In this document: piece after piece, positions 58,201-64,000 of the stretch | Layout of the letters: every line of letters begins with the position of its first letter | Numbering within the stretch: the first letter of the stretch is position 1 | DNA from: JAQGMJ01 sp036498945 | Lineage (GTDB): Bacteria > Pseudomonadota > Gammaproteobacteria > Burkholderiales > JAEUOS01 | Direction: 5' to 3' | Assembly (NCBI GenBank): GCA_036498945.1 | Contig: DASYEQ010000020.1 | Span: 24,361 to 88,360 of the forward strand | DNA length: 64,000 nt | The notes under the pieces: generated by a model | Seen by the model: the letters and a program-made list of their open reading frames with translations, nothing else | The model's database searches: none | Told to the model about the DNA's origin: nothing | Translations under genes and position numbers: made by a program

Positions 58201-60146
58201 ACGAAAAGGATGACTTGGTCAGCGCGGCCACCGAAAAGAATGGTGTGCGTCGACAACGTCAGAAGGACCTCGACATTCGCGTCATCATGTCAAATCCGCC
58301 TTATTCCGTTGGGCAGCGGAGCGAGAACGACAATAACGACAACATCTCATATAGCCATCTTGACAGCCGCATCCGCTCCTCTTATGTGGAACGTTCTAAA
58401 GCGGTGCTGGCGAAAGGGCTGTACGACAGCTACGTCCGCGCAATTCGATGGGCATCCGATAGAGTAGGTGATCGCGGCGTTATTGGTTTTGTGACTAATG
58501 GTAACTTTCTAGAAACCGGCACATTCGACGGCTTGCGCAAGTGCCTTGCCGAAGAGTTTTCGGATATCTATATTTTTCATTTAAGGGGCAATGCGAGGAC
58601 AGTGGGTGAATTTCGACGAAAAGAAAAGGACAATGTGTTCGGAATGGGCAGTCGCGCTCCTATCGCAATTTCAATTTTAGTTAAGAACCCCAGCGCCGCC
58701 CACGTCGGAAGGGTGCACTTTAGCGATATCGGTGACTACCTCACCCGAGATGAGAAGCTAAGTAAGATAAATTCATTCGTCAGCATCAAAGGAATTGAAG
58801 ACGCTGGGGCGTGGAGGCTAATCGAGCCTGATGAGCATGGCGATTGGCTCAAACAGCGTGATCAGGGTTTCACCCAATTCATTGCCATTGGCGATAAAAC
58901 GGACAATTCGCCAGCGATCTTTGAGAATTTCTCGCTCGGAGTTATAACTAATCGAGACGCTTGGTGCTACAACTCTTCGAAAGATGGGGTTGTGCAGAAC
59001 ATGTCGCGCATGATTAATTTTTTTAATGACGAATCCTCGCGATTTTCGCTCGCGTTCGCCGAGCTGAGTAAGAAAGAAAAGGAATACCGCGTAGACGGCT
59101 TCATCAACAATGATCCGGTCCAAATTAGCTGGACGAGATCGCTTAAGCAGGAACTCGTAAAGGCTAAATGCTTTGAGTTTGACCGGAATGCTCTCACGGT
59201 CAGTATGTATCGCCCGTTTACTAAGCAATGGATGTATTTCAATAGGCGATTCAATGAAATGGTCTACCAGATGCCTAGACTATTTCCGGATGCTCATTCG
59301 AAAAACCTAGTAATTTGCATAAATGCTGTTGGATCGCAGAAGGAGTTTTCAACTCTAATTTCAGACTGCTTGCCAGATTTGCATCTTCTACAAACGGGTC
59401 AGTATTTTCCGTTGTACCTGTATGAAGAACAAACTGGCACCACAGCAAAAAACGTATCGCTGACTGCAGATTTATTTTATGAAGAATCGGCGGTGTCAAC
59501 GAAGTGGATTCGGCGCCATGCTATTGGCTTTGCTGGGATTGACTATTTTGGCGCCGCGTACCCCGGAGCGGTTATTGGGCCTGAAGATATCTTTTTCTAT
59601 GTCTACGGCATTCTTCACTCGCAAGACTATCGGGAGCGGTACGCCGACAACCTAGTAAAGGAGTTGCCGCGCATTCCTCGAGTTCGTAGCGTAGACGATT
59701 TCTGGCGGTTCTCTAAAGGGGGAAGAGCGTTGGCTGACTTACATTTGAATTACGAGAAAGCAGAGATATATCCGCTCAAAGCACTAAATGCCAAAGTGCC
59801 AGATGATGAAAAGAGCAGCCACGTAGAAAAGATGCGTTACGGGAAAATAGGTAAAGGGAAAGACCTGACAACAATTCATTACAACGATAGCATTTCGCTA
59901 ACTGGAATTCCTTTGGAAGCGTTTGAGTATGTAGTGAATGGCAAGCCGGCGCTGGATTGGGTAGTTGAACGTCAGTCCGTTAGGATTGATAAGGACAGCG
60001 GAATCGTTAACGACGCGAATGATTGGGCACGTGAAACGATGAATAATCCTCGTTATCCTTTAGAGCTTTTCCAGCGCGTTATTACTGTAAGTCTTGAGAC
60101 GATGAAAATCGTCAAAGGACTTCCGAGGCTTTCTGATCTGATTTAA
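55203..60146 (+). CDS. Type ISP (single-polypeptide) restriction-modification enzyme
   Basis: A roughly 1647-aa enzyme with all activities in one chain. An Mrr-like PD-(D/E)xK nuclease has GADAGIDL (D74) and IQAK (Q88, K90). A superfamily 2 helicase/translocase has Walker A ACGTGKT at 201-207, DEAH at 333-336, and the VVQSVGRVMR arginine motif. The gamma-type methyltransferase has DPFTGTGTF near 925 and NPPY at 1031-1034. A long C-terminal target-recognition region follows. This order and length match LlaGI/LlaBIII (about 1570 aa). Start ATG at 55203 or 55209 is uncertain, as no good Shine-Dalgarno is seen. It is followed by the OLD nuclease gene at 37 nt. Confidence 0.9.
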   Translation: MPMNPLASLLKKFRDAARSEREKGSYFEKLVKVYLLNEPYYSDLYGGKVWLWEEWRPEWIKRGNADPGADAGIDLVAETISGELHAIQAKFFADDARLHLDDLSTFFTASSKRHFAHRLIFLTATDSTHHLREAVKDQYPPVSLVTLLELEASKIDWASFEPGNKNATLKEKKSLRPHQVTAVEGAVTGLAQAPRGKLIMACGTGKTFTSLRLAEKLAGEGKRVLFLVPSLNLLSQTLTEWTQEAEIQIHSYAVCSDTDVGKRRKSVSDDFEMLAHELQYPATTEPDKLAKEVLKGQDARHMGVVFSTYHSIDVIHLAQKEHGLANFDLIICDEAHRTTGATFDDQDESNFVRVHDAEYISGTKRLYMTATPRIYGDTAKASAERDNVALCSMDDERLYGKELHVLTFSEAVRRGLLVDYKVIVLAVEEAHVNRRLQSLLRDEDNQLKVDDAAKIIGCWKALSKQGLAESLAGDSRAMRRAVAFCQVIEITKAGKTHKVSSKQIASMFKAVVDAYQEQEDFEQVENLTCEAEHVDGGMNAGEKEEKLAWLKAEAPENTCRILSNVRCLSEGVDVPALDAVLFLTPRNSQVDVVQSVGRVMRNAPGKERGYVILPVVIPAGVEPHEALNDNKTYAVVWQVLQALRSHDDRFDAMVNKLDLIGQDTSKMEIVAITDKIQKRQQKGKGATAGAPGKGGFTIGEAIKRTPQQEQTTLEFEIGEIERAIYAKLVQKVGNRHHWEEWANDIAKIARTHIDRIKAILESPKNFPVRKSFDVFASKLRGDLNDSISDDEIVEMLAQHLITKPVFDALFEGYSFAQHNPMSQAMQSVLDVLQEHHLDKEADTLQSFYDSVRMRAEGIDNAAGKQKIVVELYDKFFRNAFPKMSERLGIVYTPVEVVDFIIHSIGHVLQTEFGQTLGSKGVHILDPFTGTGTFITRLIHSGLIEEEELHYKYKNEIHANEIVLLAYYIAAINIEATYHGRAGGKYVPFEGICLADTFQLYEKDDLVSAATEKNGVRRQRQKDLDIRVIMSNPPYSVGQRSENDNNDNISYSHLDSRIRSSYVERSKAVLAKGLYDSYVRAIRWASDRVGDRGVIGFVTNGNFLETGTFDGLRKCLAEEFSDIYIFHLRGNARTVGEFRRKEKDNVFGMGSRAPIAISILVKNPSAAHVGRVHFSDIGDYLTRDEKLSKINSFVSIKGIEDAGAWRLIEPDEHGDWLKQRDQGFTQFIAIGDKTDNSPAIFENFSLGVITNRDAWCYNSSKDGVVQNMSRMINFFNDESSRFSLAFAELSKKEKEYRVDGFINNDPVQISWTRSLKQELVKAKCFEFDRNALTVSMYRPFTKQWMYFNRRFNEMVYQMPRLFPDAHSKNLVICINAVGSQKEFSTLISDCLPDLHLLQTGQYFPLYLYEEQTGTTAKNVSLTADLFYEESAVSTKWIRRHAIGFAGIDYFGAAYPGAVIGPEDIFFYVYGILHSQDYRERYADNLVKELPRIPRVRSVDDFWRFSKGGRALADLHLNYEKAEIYPLKALNAKVPDDEKSSHVEKMRYGKIGKGKDLTTIHYNDSISLTGIPLEAFEYVVNGKPALDWVVERQSVRIDKDSGIVNDANDWARETMNNPRYPLELFQRVITVSLETMKIVKGLPRLSDLI

Positions 60147-60183
60147 ATGGTCAAGCCGTGGTTCTACTCAAGAGGGAAGCACT

Positions 60184-61752
60184 GTGACAACAGTAAGACG
60201 CCTTGTACTAAAGAATTTTAGGAGGTTTAAAAAACTTGAACTTCTGTTTGACACAGACTTAAATATTTTGGTGGGCGGCAACGAGGCCGGCAAGACGTCA
60301 GTGCTTCAAGCATTGGACATTGTTCTCAGTGCCAGCCGGAGCAAAGTGGAGGCGCTAGGGCTCGAAAACCTATTCAACGCTGAATGTATTCAGGAGTTTC
60401 TGTCCGGCGGCAGGAAGCTTGAGGACCTGCCGGTTCTCTATGTCGAGGTGTACTTGGATGGGTTCGGAGGCGATCCTGACTTCGATGGCCGAAATAACAG
60501 TAAAGGCGCAGATCATGTTGGGATAAAGCTCCTATGTAAGCCGATGGATGAATATTCCAAAGATATTCAAGCCATTCTTAACGAGAAGCACGACAGCTTT
60601 CCATTTGAATATTATGGCGCCCACTTCCTGACGTTCACGGACGATCCGCTTTTTCCTTACAAGAAGCCGGTAATGCATCTGTTGATTGATAGTTCTCAGA
60701 TCAACAATGAGTACGCCACCCGAGAGTACACCCGCTCTATGTACGCTACACATGCGAATGTCGCTCAGAGAAATCTTCATGGCTTCGAATATCGAAATGC
60801 CAAATCTAAGTTCAGAGACGATAGCTTCAAGGCAATGAACAGTGGTTTGGACGCATACAAGTTCGCTATCCGTACCAGTTCGAAAGCTAATGTGGAGACA
60901 GACATCATCATTACGGAGGGTGATATTCCAATTGATAGCAAAGGCAAGGGACGCCAGTGCTTCATCAAGACTGAATTTGCTCTCCAGAATCGCGAGCACA
61001 CGCTAGACGTTTTGCTTCTTGAAGAGCCCGAAAACCATCTGAGCCATGTCCATATGCACAAGCTCATTGACCGCATTCGGGCATCGGTGAAGAAGCAGCT
61101 ATTCGTAGCAACGCACAGCAGTTTTATTGCAACGAGACTAAGTCTGAAGAAGGTGCTGATCCTAAGCGAGGAAAAGCCGTCGGAGCCCGCATCTCTCGGA
61201 GACCTCAGTCAAGGGACCGCCGAGTTCTTTATGAAAGCGCCGGACAACAACGTGCTAGAGCTTGCGCTGTGTAAGAAAGCGCTACTTGTCGAAGGTGACG
61301 CGGAATTTATTCTCCTCGATGCGCTGTACAAGAATTGTGCGAAGGGCGCTAGCACAGATGCGGACGGGGTCCACGTAATCTCAGTAGATGGGACAAGCTT
61401 CAAGCGGTATCTTGAACTTGCCAAGCTTCTCGGCATCAAGGTGGCTGCAATCAGAGACAACGACGGCGACTATCGGAAGAATTGTGTTGATAATTACGCC
61501 ACGTTTGTTTCTGGCTCGATTCAGATTTTTGCTGATCCCAACGACGCTCGGCACACTTTCGAAGTCTGCATGTACGCGGATAACAAAACCATCTGCGATG
61601 AACAGTTCAGCGCCGGACGTAAGACGTTGACGGTCGAGGAATATATGTTGAAGAACAAAACGGACGCAGCCTTCGAATTGCTAGCGAAGCGAGGCGCGGA
61701 GCTCGTCCCGCCGGACTATGTTCGCCAGGCGGTGGAATGGATAAGAGCGTAA
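60184..61752 (+). CDS. OLD-family ATPase-TOPRIM nuclease (GajA-like)
   Basis: A 522-aa protein with an SMC/ABC-like ATPase: Walker A GGNEAGKTS (31-39) and signature-like region, Walker B VLLLEEPENHL (about 277-287), and the H-loop in FVATHSS. The C-terminal TOPRIM domain has LLVEGDAEF (E370) and RDNDGD (D425, D427, D429), the metal-binding residues. This is the class 2 OLD arrangement when paired with a UvrD helicase. GajA of Gabija is slightly longer (about 578 aa). The start is GTG with AGAGGGA upstream. Its 3' end overlaps the helicase gene by 16 nt. Confidence 0.85.
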   Translation: MTTVRRLVLKNFRRFKKLELLFDTDLNILVGGNEAGKTSVLQALDIVLSASRSKVEALGLENLFNAECIQEFLSGGRKLEDLPVLYVEVYLDGFGGDPDFDGRNNSKGADHVGIKLLCKPMDEYSKDIQAILNEKHDSFPFEYYGAHFLTFTDDPLFPYKKPVMHLLIDSSQINNEYATREYTRSMYATHANVAQRNLHGFEYRNAKSKFRDDSFKAMNSGLDAYKFAIRTSSKANVETDIIITEGDIPIDSKGKGRQCFIKTEFALQNREHTLDVLLLEEPENHLSHVHMHKLIDRIRASVKKQLFVATHSSFIATRLSLKKVLILSEEKPSEPASLGDLSQGTAEFFMKAPDNNVLELALCKKALLVEGDAEFILLDALYKNCAKGASTDADGVHVISVDGTSFKRYLELAKLLGIKVAAIRDNDGDYRKNCVDNYATFVSGSIQIFADPNDARHTFEVCMYADNKTICDEQFSAGRKTLTVEEYMLKNKTDAAFELLAKRGAELVPPDYVRQAVEWIRA

Positions 61753-62768
61753 TTTTTGCCGTTGCTGGCTCGGGCAAGACCTCGCGTCTAGTAGCCGACC
61801 TTGATGAGGTACGGCGCTTTCTGATCGTTACCTACACAGACGCGAATCATGACAATGTTCGCAGTAAGATCATCAAGCGATTTGGATATTTCCCGACGAA
61901 TATCAGGCTATATACCTACTTCAAGTTTTTGCACGCCTTTTGTTATCGACCATTTCTTAGGTCAGAAAAGAACACGAAGGGCGTAACGTTCAAGCTGCCT
62001 CCGAGGTTTCCTCAATACAAATTGACGGACGACCGACGGTACATTACAGCCGGCCGTCGTTTGTATGCGAATCGCCTTGCCAAATTCATAGAGAAATCCA
62101 GTTTAGTCAGTGCGGTTATCGCGCGCATGGAAAAATATTTCGATGTTTTTTTCGTGGACGAGGTTCAGGATTTCGCCGGACATGACTTCAATTTTCTGCT
62201 AGCGATAAGCGCAGCTCAATTGCATGCAACGTTTGTTGGAGATTTTTTTCAGCACACATTTGACACAAGCCGCGACGGAAACGTGAATGTTGGCTTGCAT
62301 GACGGCTACGAAGCCTATCAGTCTCGATTTAAGGCAGCGAAGCTACGCATCGACACTGAAAGCCTGAAAAAGAGCCATCGCTGCAGCACGACAGTCTGCA
62401 ATTTCATCACCCAGATGATCGGAATTGAAATTGAAGCACATGGTGATCGCGCGAGCATTGTTCGGTACGAGGAGGACCCGGCGGCGGTGCTCGCGCTATT
62501 TAACCATGCTGGAACAGTGAAGCTCTTTTATAAAGAGCACTACAAATACGCATGTTACTCGCAGAATTGGGGAGCCTCAAAGGGCATTGATAAGTATCAG
62601 GATGTTTGCGTCGTACTGAATCAAGGTAATGTCAAAGCTTGGCAGGCCGGGAGCTTCCGCGATATCAACCCGGAAACACGCAACAAGCTTTATGTGGCTT
62701 GTTCAAGGGCGAGGGGAAATCTTACGTTCGTACCGCAATCTCTTCTGAATAACCACAAGCGAAGCTAG
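61737..62768 (+). CDS. Compact UvrD/PcrA-like helicase (GajB-like)
   Basis: A 343-aa superfamily 1 helicase. Walker A AVAGSGKT is at residues 8-15, unusually near the N-terminus. Motif Ia is FLIVTYTDANHDNV, motif II FFVDEVQDF (D141, E142), motif III FVGDFFQHTF, motif IV SHRCSTTV, and motif VI NKLYVACSRARGNL. The canonical 1B/2B insertions of UvrD (over 700 aa) and even of GajB (about 490 aa) are absent or very short. It overlaps the OLD nuclease gene by 16 nt, so it is translationally coupled, and together they resemble Gabija in reduced form. Confidence 0.8.
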   Translation: MDKSVIFAVAGSGKTSRLVADLDEVRRFLIVTYTDANHDNVRSKIIKRFGYFPTNIRLYTYFKFLHAFCYRPFLRSEKNTKGVTFKLPPRFPQYKLTDDRRYITAGRRLYANRLAKFIEKSSLVSAVIARMEKYFDVFFVDEVQDFAGHDFNFLLAISAAQLHATFVGDFFQHTFDTSRDGNVNVGLHDGYEAYQSRFKAAKLRIDTESLKKSHRCSTTVCNFITQMIGIEIEAHGDRASIVRYEEDPAAVLALFNHAGTVKLFYKEHYKYACYSQNWGASKGIDKYQDVCVVLNQGNVKAWQAGSFRDINPETRNKLYVACSRARGNLTFVPQSLLNNHKRS

Positions 62769-62953
62769 CGCCACGCGGAGCCCGAAATTGGACTCGCCTA
62801 TCCAGAGGCGAAAAGGGCAAAAACACCTGCGTCGATCGAAAATGACATTGGCATTAAGTGCTTCTGTTTTTGACGGCGCGAGTAGCAGGATGCTGCAATG
62901 GTAGGATTTGTCTATCTGTCGAGATCGACACCAAAGTTTCAGATGGAGATGCA

Positions 62954-63646
62954 ATGGAAGAACAAGCGCTAGAGGCCCTAAAAACGCATATCAAAACAAA
63001 GGTCGATGAGTCTTGGGCTTCCGGGAGGGTTTTGCTTTTGGCAGAACTTGGCAAAAGTATTAAAGATGGTGCTCCGGAACTGACGCAAGCATTGCAGGGG
63101 CGAAAATTGAGCGATTTCATCGCTAGCCAAATGCAAGCGATTGTCAAAATCGCGCGGCCTTCATCTACATCTAAAGCAGTTGGTATTGTCCCTGTCAATG
63201 CGGTCGTCGGGGACAACATCGGACAGTTTTTCTCTTCGCGTTCTGAACCCATTCGATTTCAAAAGGCAATTTGGATGGCCTTTTCAAAAGAAATTGCACC
63301 GGGAACAAAACGTTTAGTCACTTTCGATCCGTCGCTCACTTACATTGATGTTCCGGCGAATGAAGAGAGTGCGGGCAGTGAGATCACGTCGGCTCTGATA
63401 CCGCCGGTTGGTGATCCCAAACATATTCGGGATGCCAAGATTGGCGAAAACATTCGTCAGTGGGCGACTGGTGTTGGTATCGGCCTTGAGAAAATTGTCC
63501 AAAAGGGCGTCGGAATGCTATCTCAGCCGAGCGACAATTCGCGTTCGGTTTTTTCAGCGCTCATGGCAACGCTAAGTCATGACGAGCAACGCCGCCTTTC
63601 GTTGCCCTTGGATATTGTCGAGAAGTTACTAAAGTCGAGGGTTTGA
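62954..63646 (+). CDS. Protein with OST-HTH/LOTUS-like domain
   Basis: A 230-aa protein. The N-terminal stretch VLLLAELGKSIKDGAPELTQ followed by RKLSDFIASQM and VKIARPSS...GIVP follows the LOTUS winged-helix pattern (Lg-x-l ... lsdfl ... f/v-x-v). These domains bind RNA or G-rich nucleic acid and usually accompany NYN nucleases. The C-terminal half is not recognised. ATG at 62954 has GGAG upstream; the open frame extends to 62858. It is 185 nt after the helicase gene and 3 nt before an unknown gene. The domain assignment is by eye and moderate. Confidence 0.5.
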   Translation: MEEQALEALKTHIKTKVDESWASGRVLLLAELGKSIKDGAPELTQALQGRKLSDFIASQMQAIVKIARPSSTSKAVGIVPVNAVVGDNIGQFFSSRSEPIRFQKAIWMAFSKEIAPGTKRLVTFDPSLTYIDVPANEESAGSEITSALIPPVGDPKHIRDAKIGENIRQWATGVGIGLEKIVQKGVGMLSQPSDNSRSVFSALMATLSHDEQRRLSLPLDIVEKLLKSRV

Positions 63647-63649
63647 CCA

Positions 63650-64000
63650 ATGAAGGTCATCTTCGCGCTGGCTGGCGTTCCGTCGCTTGTGTTTGACGCA
63701 GTGCGAGATTCATTGCCGGCGCAACTCGATAAAGAACAAGTCATTATGCGGCCGCTACATCCTTCGGCAAGCGGTGAATATCGATACATGGTGTCTGAGA
63801 CAAATTTCTATCTGAAGGCGTTTCACGATCTTCTATCAAAAGATCATAAAAATGCATTGGGCGACGTTGGCCTTGCCTTGATTGTTTTGCGCCATGCTGG
63901 TGGCGACCAATTGTTAGACGCTTTTTTTCCGAGCATATTCTCCATTCCCATCGAATGGACGCTAGACAACTCCTCGAAACGAGCCATAGGTGAGTCCAAG
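63650..64000 (+). CDS. Unknown protein, cut by the right window edge
   Basis: An open frame from the ATG at 63650 continues to the end of the window with no stop codon (117 codons visible). The product begins MKVIFALAGVPSLVFDAVRD and contains SGEYRYMVSETNFYLKAFHD. It starts 3 nt after the LOTUS-like gene, so the two are surely one transcript. No family is recognised. It is A/T-richer than the core like its neighbours. Confidence 0.75.
   Translation, partial: MKVIFALAGVPSLVFDAVRDSLPAQLDKEQVIMRPLHPSASGEYRYMVSETNFYLKAFHDLLSKDHKNALGDVGLALIVLRHAGGDQLLDAFFPSIFSIPIEWTLDNSSKRAIGESK

Larger units (their letters stand above)
47227..64000. mobile_element. Integrated phage-satellite-like island (left end; right end outside window)
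   Basis: Left boundary at a tRNA-Pro(GGG) 3' fragment, followed by integrase, unknown gene, AlpA-like activator, primase/helicase, repeat array, SOS-controlled TerS-like gene, XRE repressor, and a defence-gene cargo. GC content falls well below that of 1-47,220, and codon use shifts to A/T-ending codons especially beyond 54,000. No capsid, tail, portal or large-terminase gene is visible. The intact tRNA-Pro and right attachment site must lie past 64,000, so the total length and the end of the cargo cannot be given. The satellite classification is inference from module order. Confidence 0.75.

Noticed and set aside
62929..62950. Possible second LexA box upstream of the LOTUS-like gene (CTGTCGAGATCGACA)
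   Set aside because: It has CTGT but lacks ACAG at the required 8-bp spacing.
47227..64000. Complete prophage
   Set aside because: No virion, lysis, portal or large-terminase genes are visible, and the gene order is that of a satellite. The unseen right end could still change this.
1..64000. CRISPR array
   Set aside because: No series of direct repeats with regular unique spacers was seen. The only short tandem arrays are the 9-bp repeats near 52,860.

Overview
The window looks like a piece of a high-GC betaproteobacterial chromosome, most likely Burkholderiales. The reasons are the rimP-nusA-infB-rbfA order, a Bug-type tricarboxylate-transporter receptor, the dapC/dapD/dapE/prmB cluster, LexA boxes of the form CTGT-N8-ACAG, and a Hsp33/Lgt/MetE/LivJ gene set with strong GC3 bias. 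Bases 1 to about 47,220 read as ordinary core chromosome. From about 47,227 to the right edge the composition drops to clearly lower GC and the content is that of an integrated mobile island.

Core region. 52-5455 (minus) is the translation/transcription operon rimP-nusA-infB-rbfA, with a terminator hairpin in the rimP leader. 5687-9559 holds a metallophosphoesterase, a periplasmic carboxylate receptor and an enolase-superfamily enzyme. 9639-15697 holds ilvD, an EamA transporter with a divergent LysR regulator, lgt, a tautomerase-SnoaL fusion, a GNAT acetyltransferase and a MaoC hydratase. 15783-18280 is a family I CoA-transferase overlapping hslO. 18299-22123 carries cupins, a secreted hydrolase, lexA with its own LexA box, and a GST. 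22302-29408 is an acyl-CoA catabolic cluster: acyl-CoA dehydrogenase, kinase-like protein, enoyl-CoA hydratase, thiolase, 3-hydroxyacyl-CoA dehydrogenase and SDR. 29537-32862 is metE with divergent metR and a perfect MetR box. 32867-37612 is a complete branched-chain amino-acid ABC transporter (livG-F-J-H-M order), followed by an OprB porin. 39464-45326 carries prmB, dapE, an ArsC-like protein, pilU, dapD and dapC, so lysine/peptidoglycan precursor synthesis sits beside a twitching-motility ATPase. A methyl-accepting chemotaxis protein ends the core.

Island (47,227 to beyond 64,000). The left boundary is a 45-nt 3' fragment of a tRNA-Pro(GGG) gene, followed by a P4-type tyrosine integrase, an unknown gene, an AlpA-like activator, and a 1000-aa primase/helicase-like replication protein. 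On the opposite strand lies a lone small-terminase-like gene whose promoter carries a LexA box differing by one base from the one in front of the chromosomal lexA. A 9-bp repeat array between the replication gene and terS looks like an origin. A DUF4124-like secreted protein and a small membrane protein are divergent from an XRE repressor across a palindromic operator. No capsid, tail or large-terminase gene is present in the visible part. The module order is that of a phage satellite (PICI-like), with packaging apparently under SOS control.

Cargo. To the right of the satellite module come a single-polypeptide type ISP restriction-modification enzyme (about 1650 aa), an OLD-family ATPase-TOPRIM nuclease overlapping an unusually short UvrD-like helicase (a compact Gabija-like pair), and a LOTUS-like protein followed 3 nt later by an unknown gene that runs off the window. 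My reading is that the island is a SOS-responsive phage satellite carrying a stacked anti-phage arsenal.

A second unexpected signal in the core is a repeat family with three copies: a GATTTC box followed by a hairpin whose core is constant while its outer arms covary.
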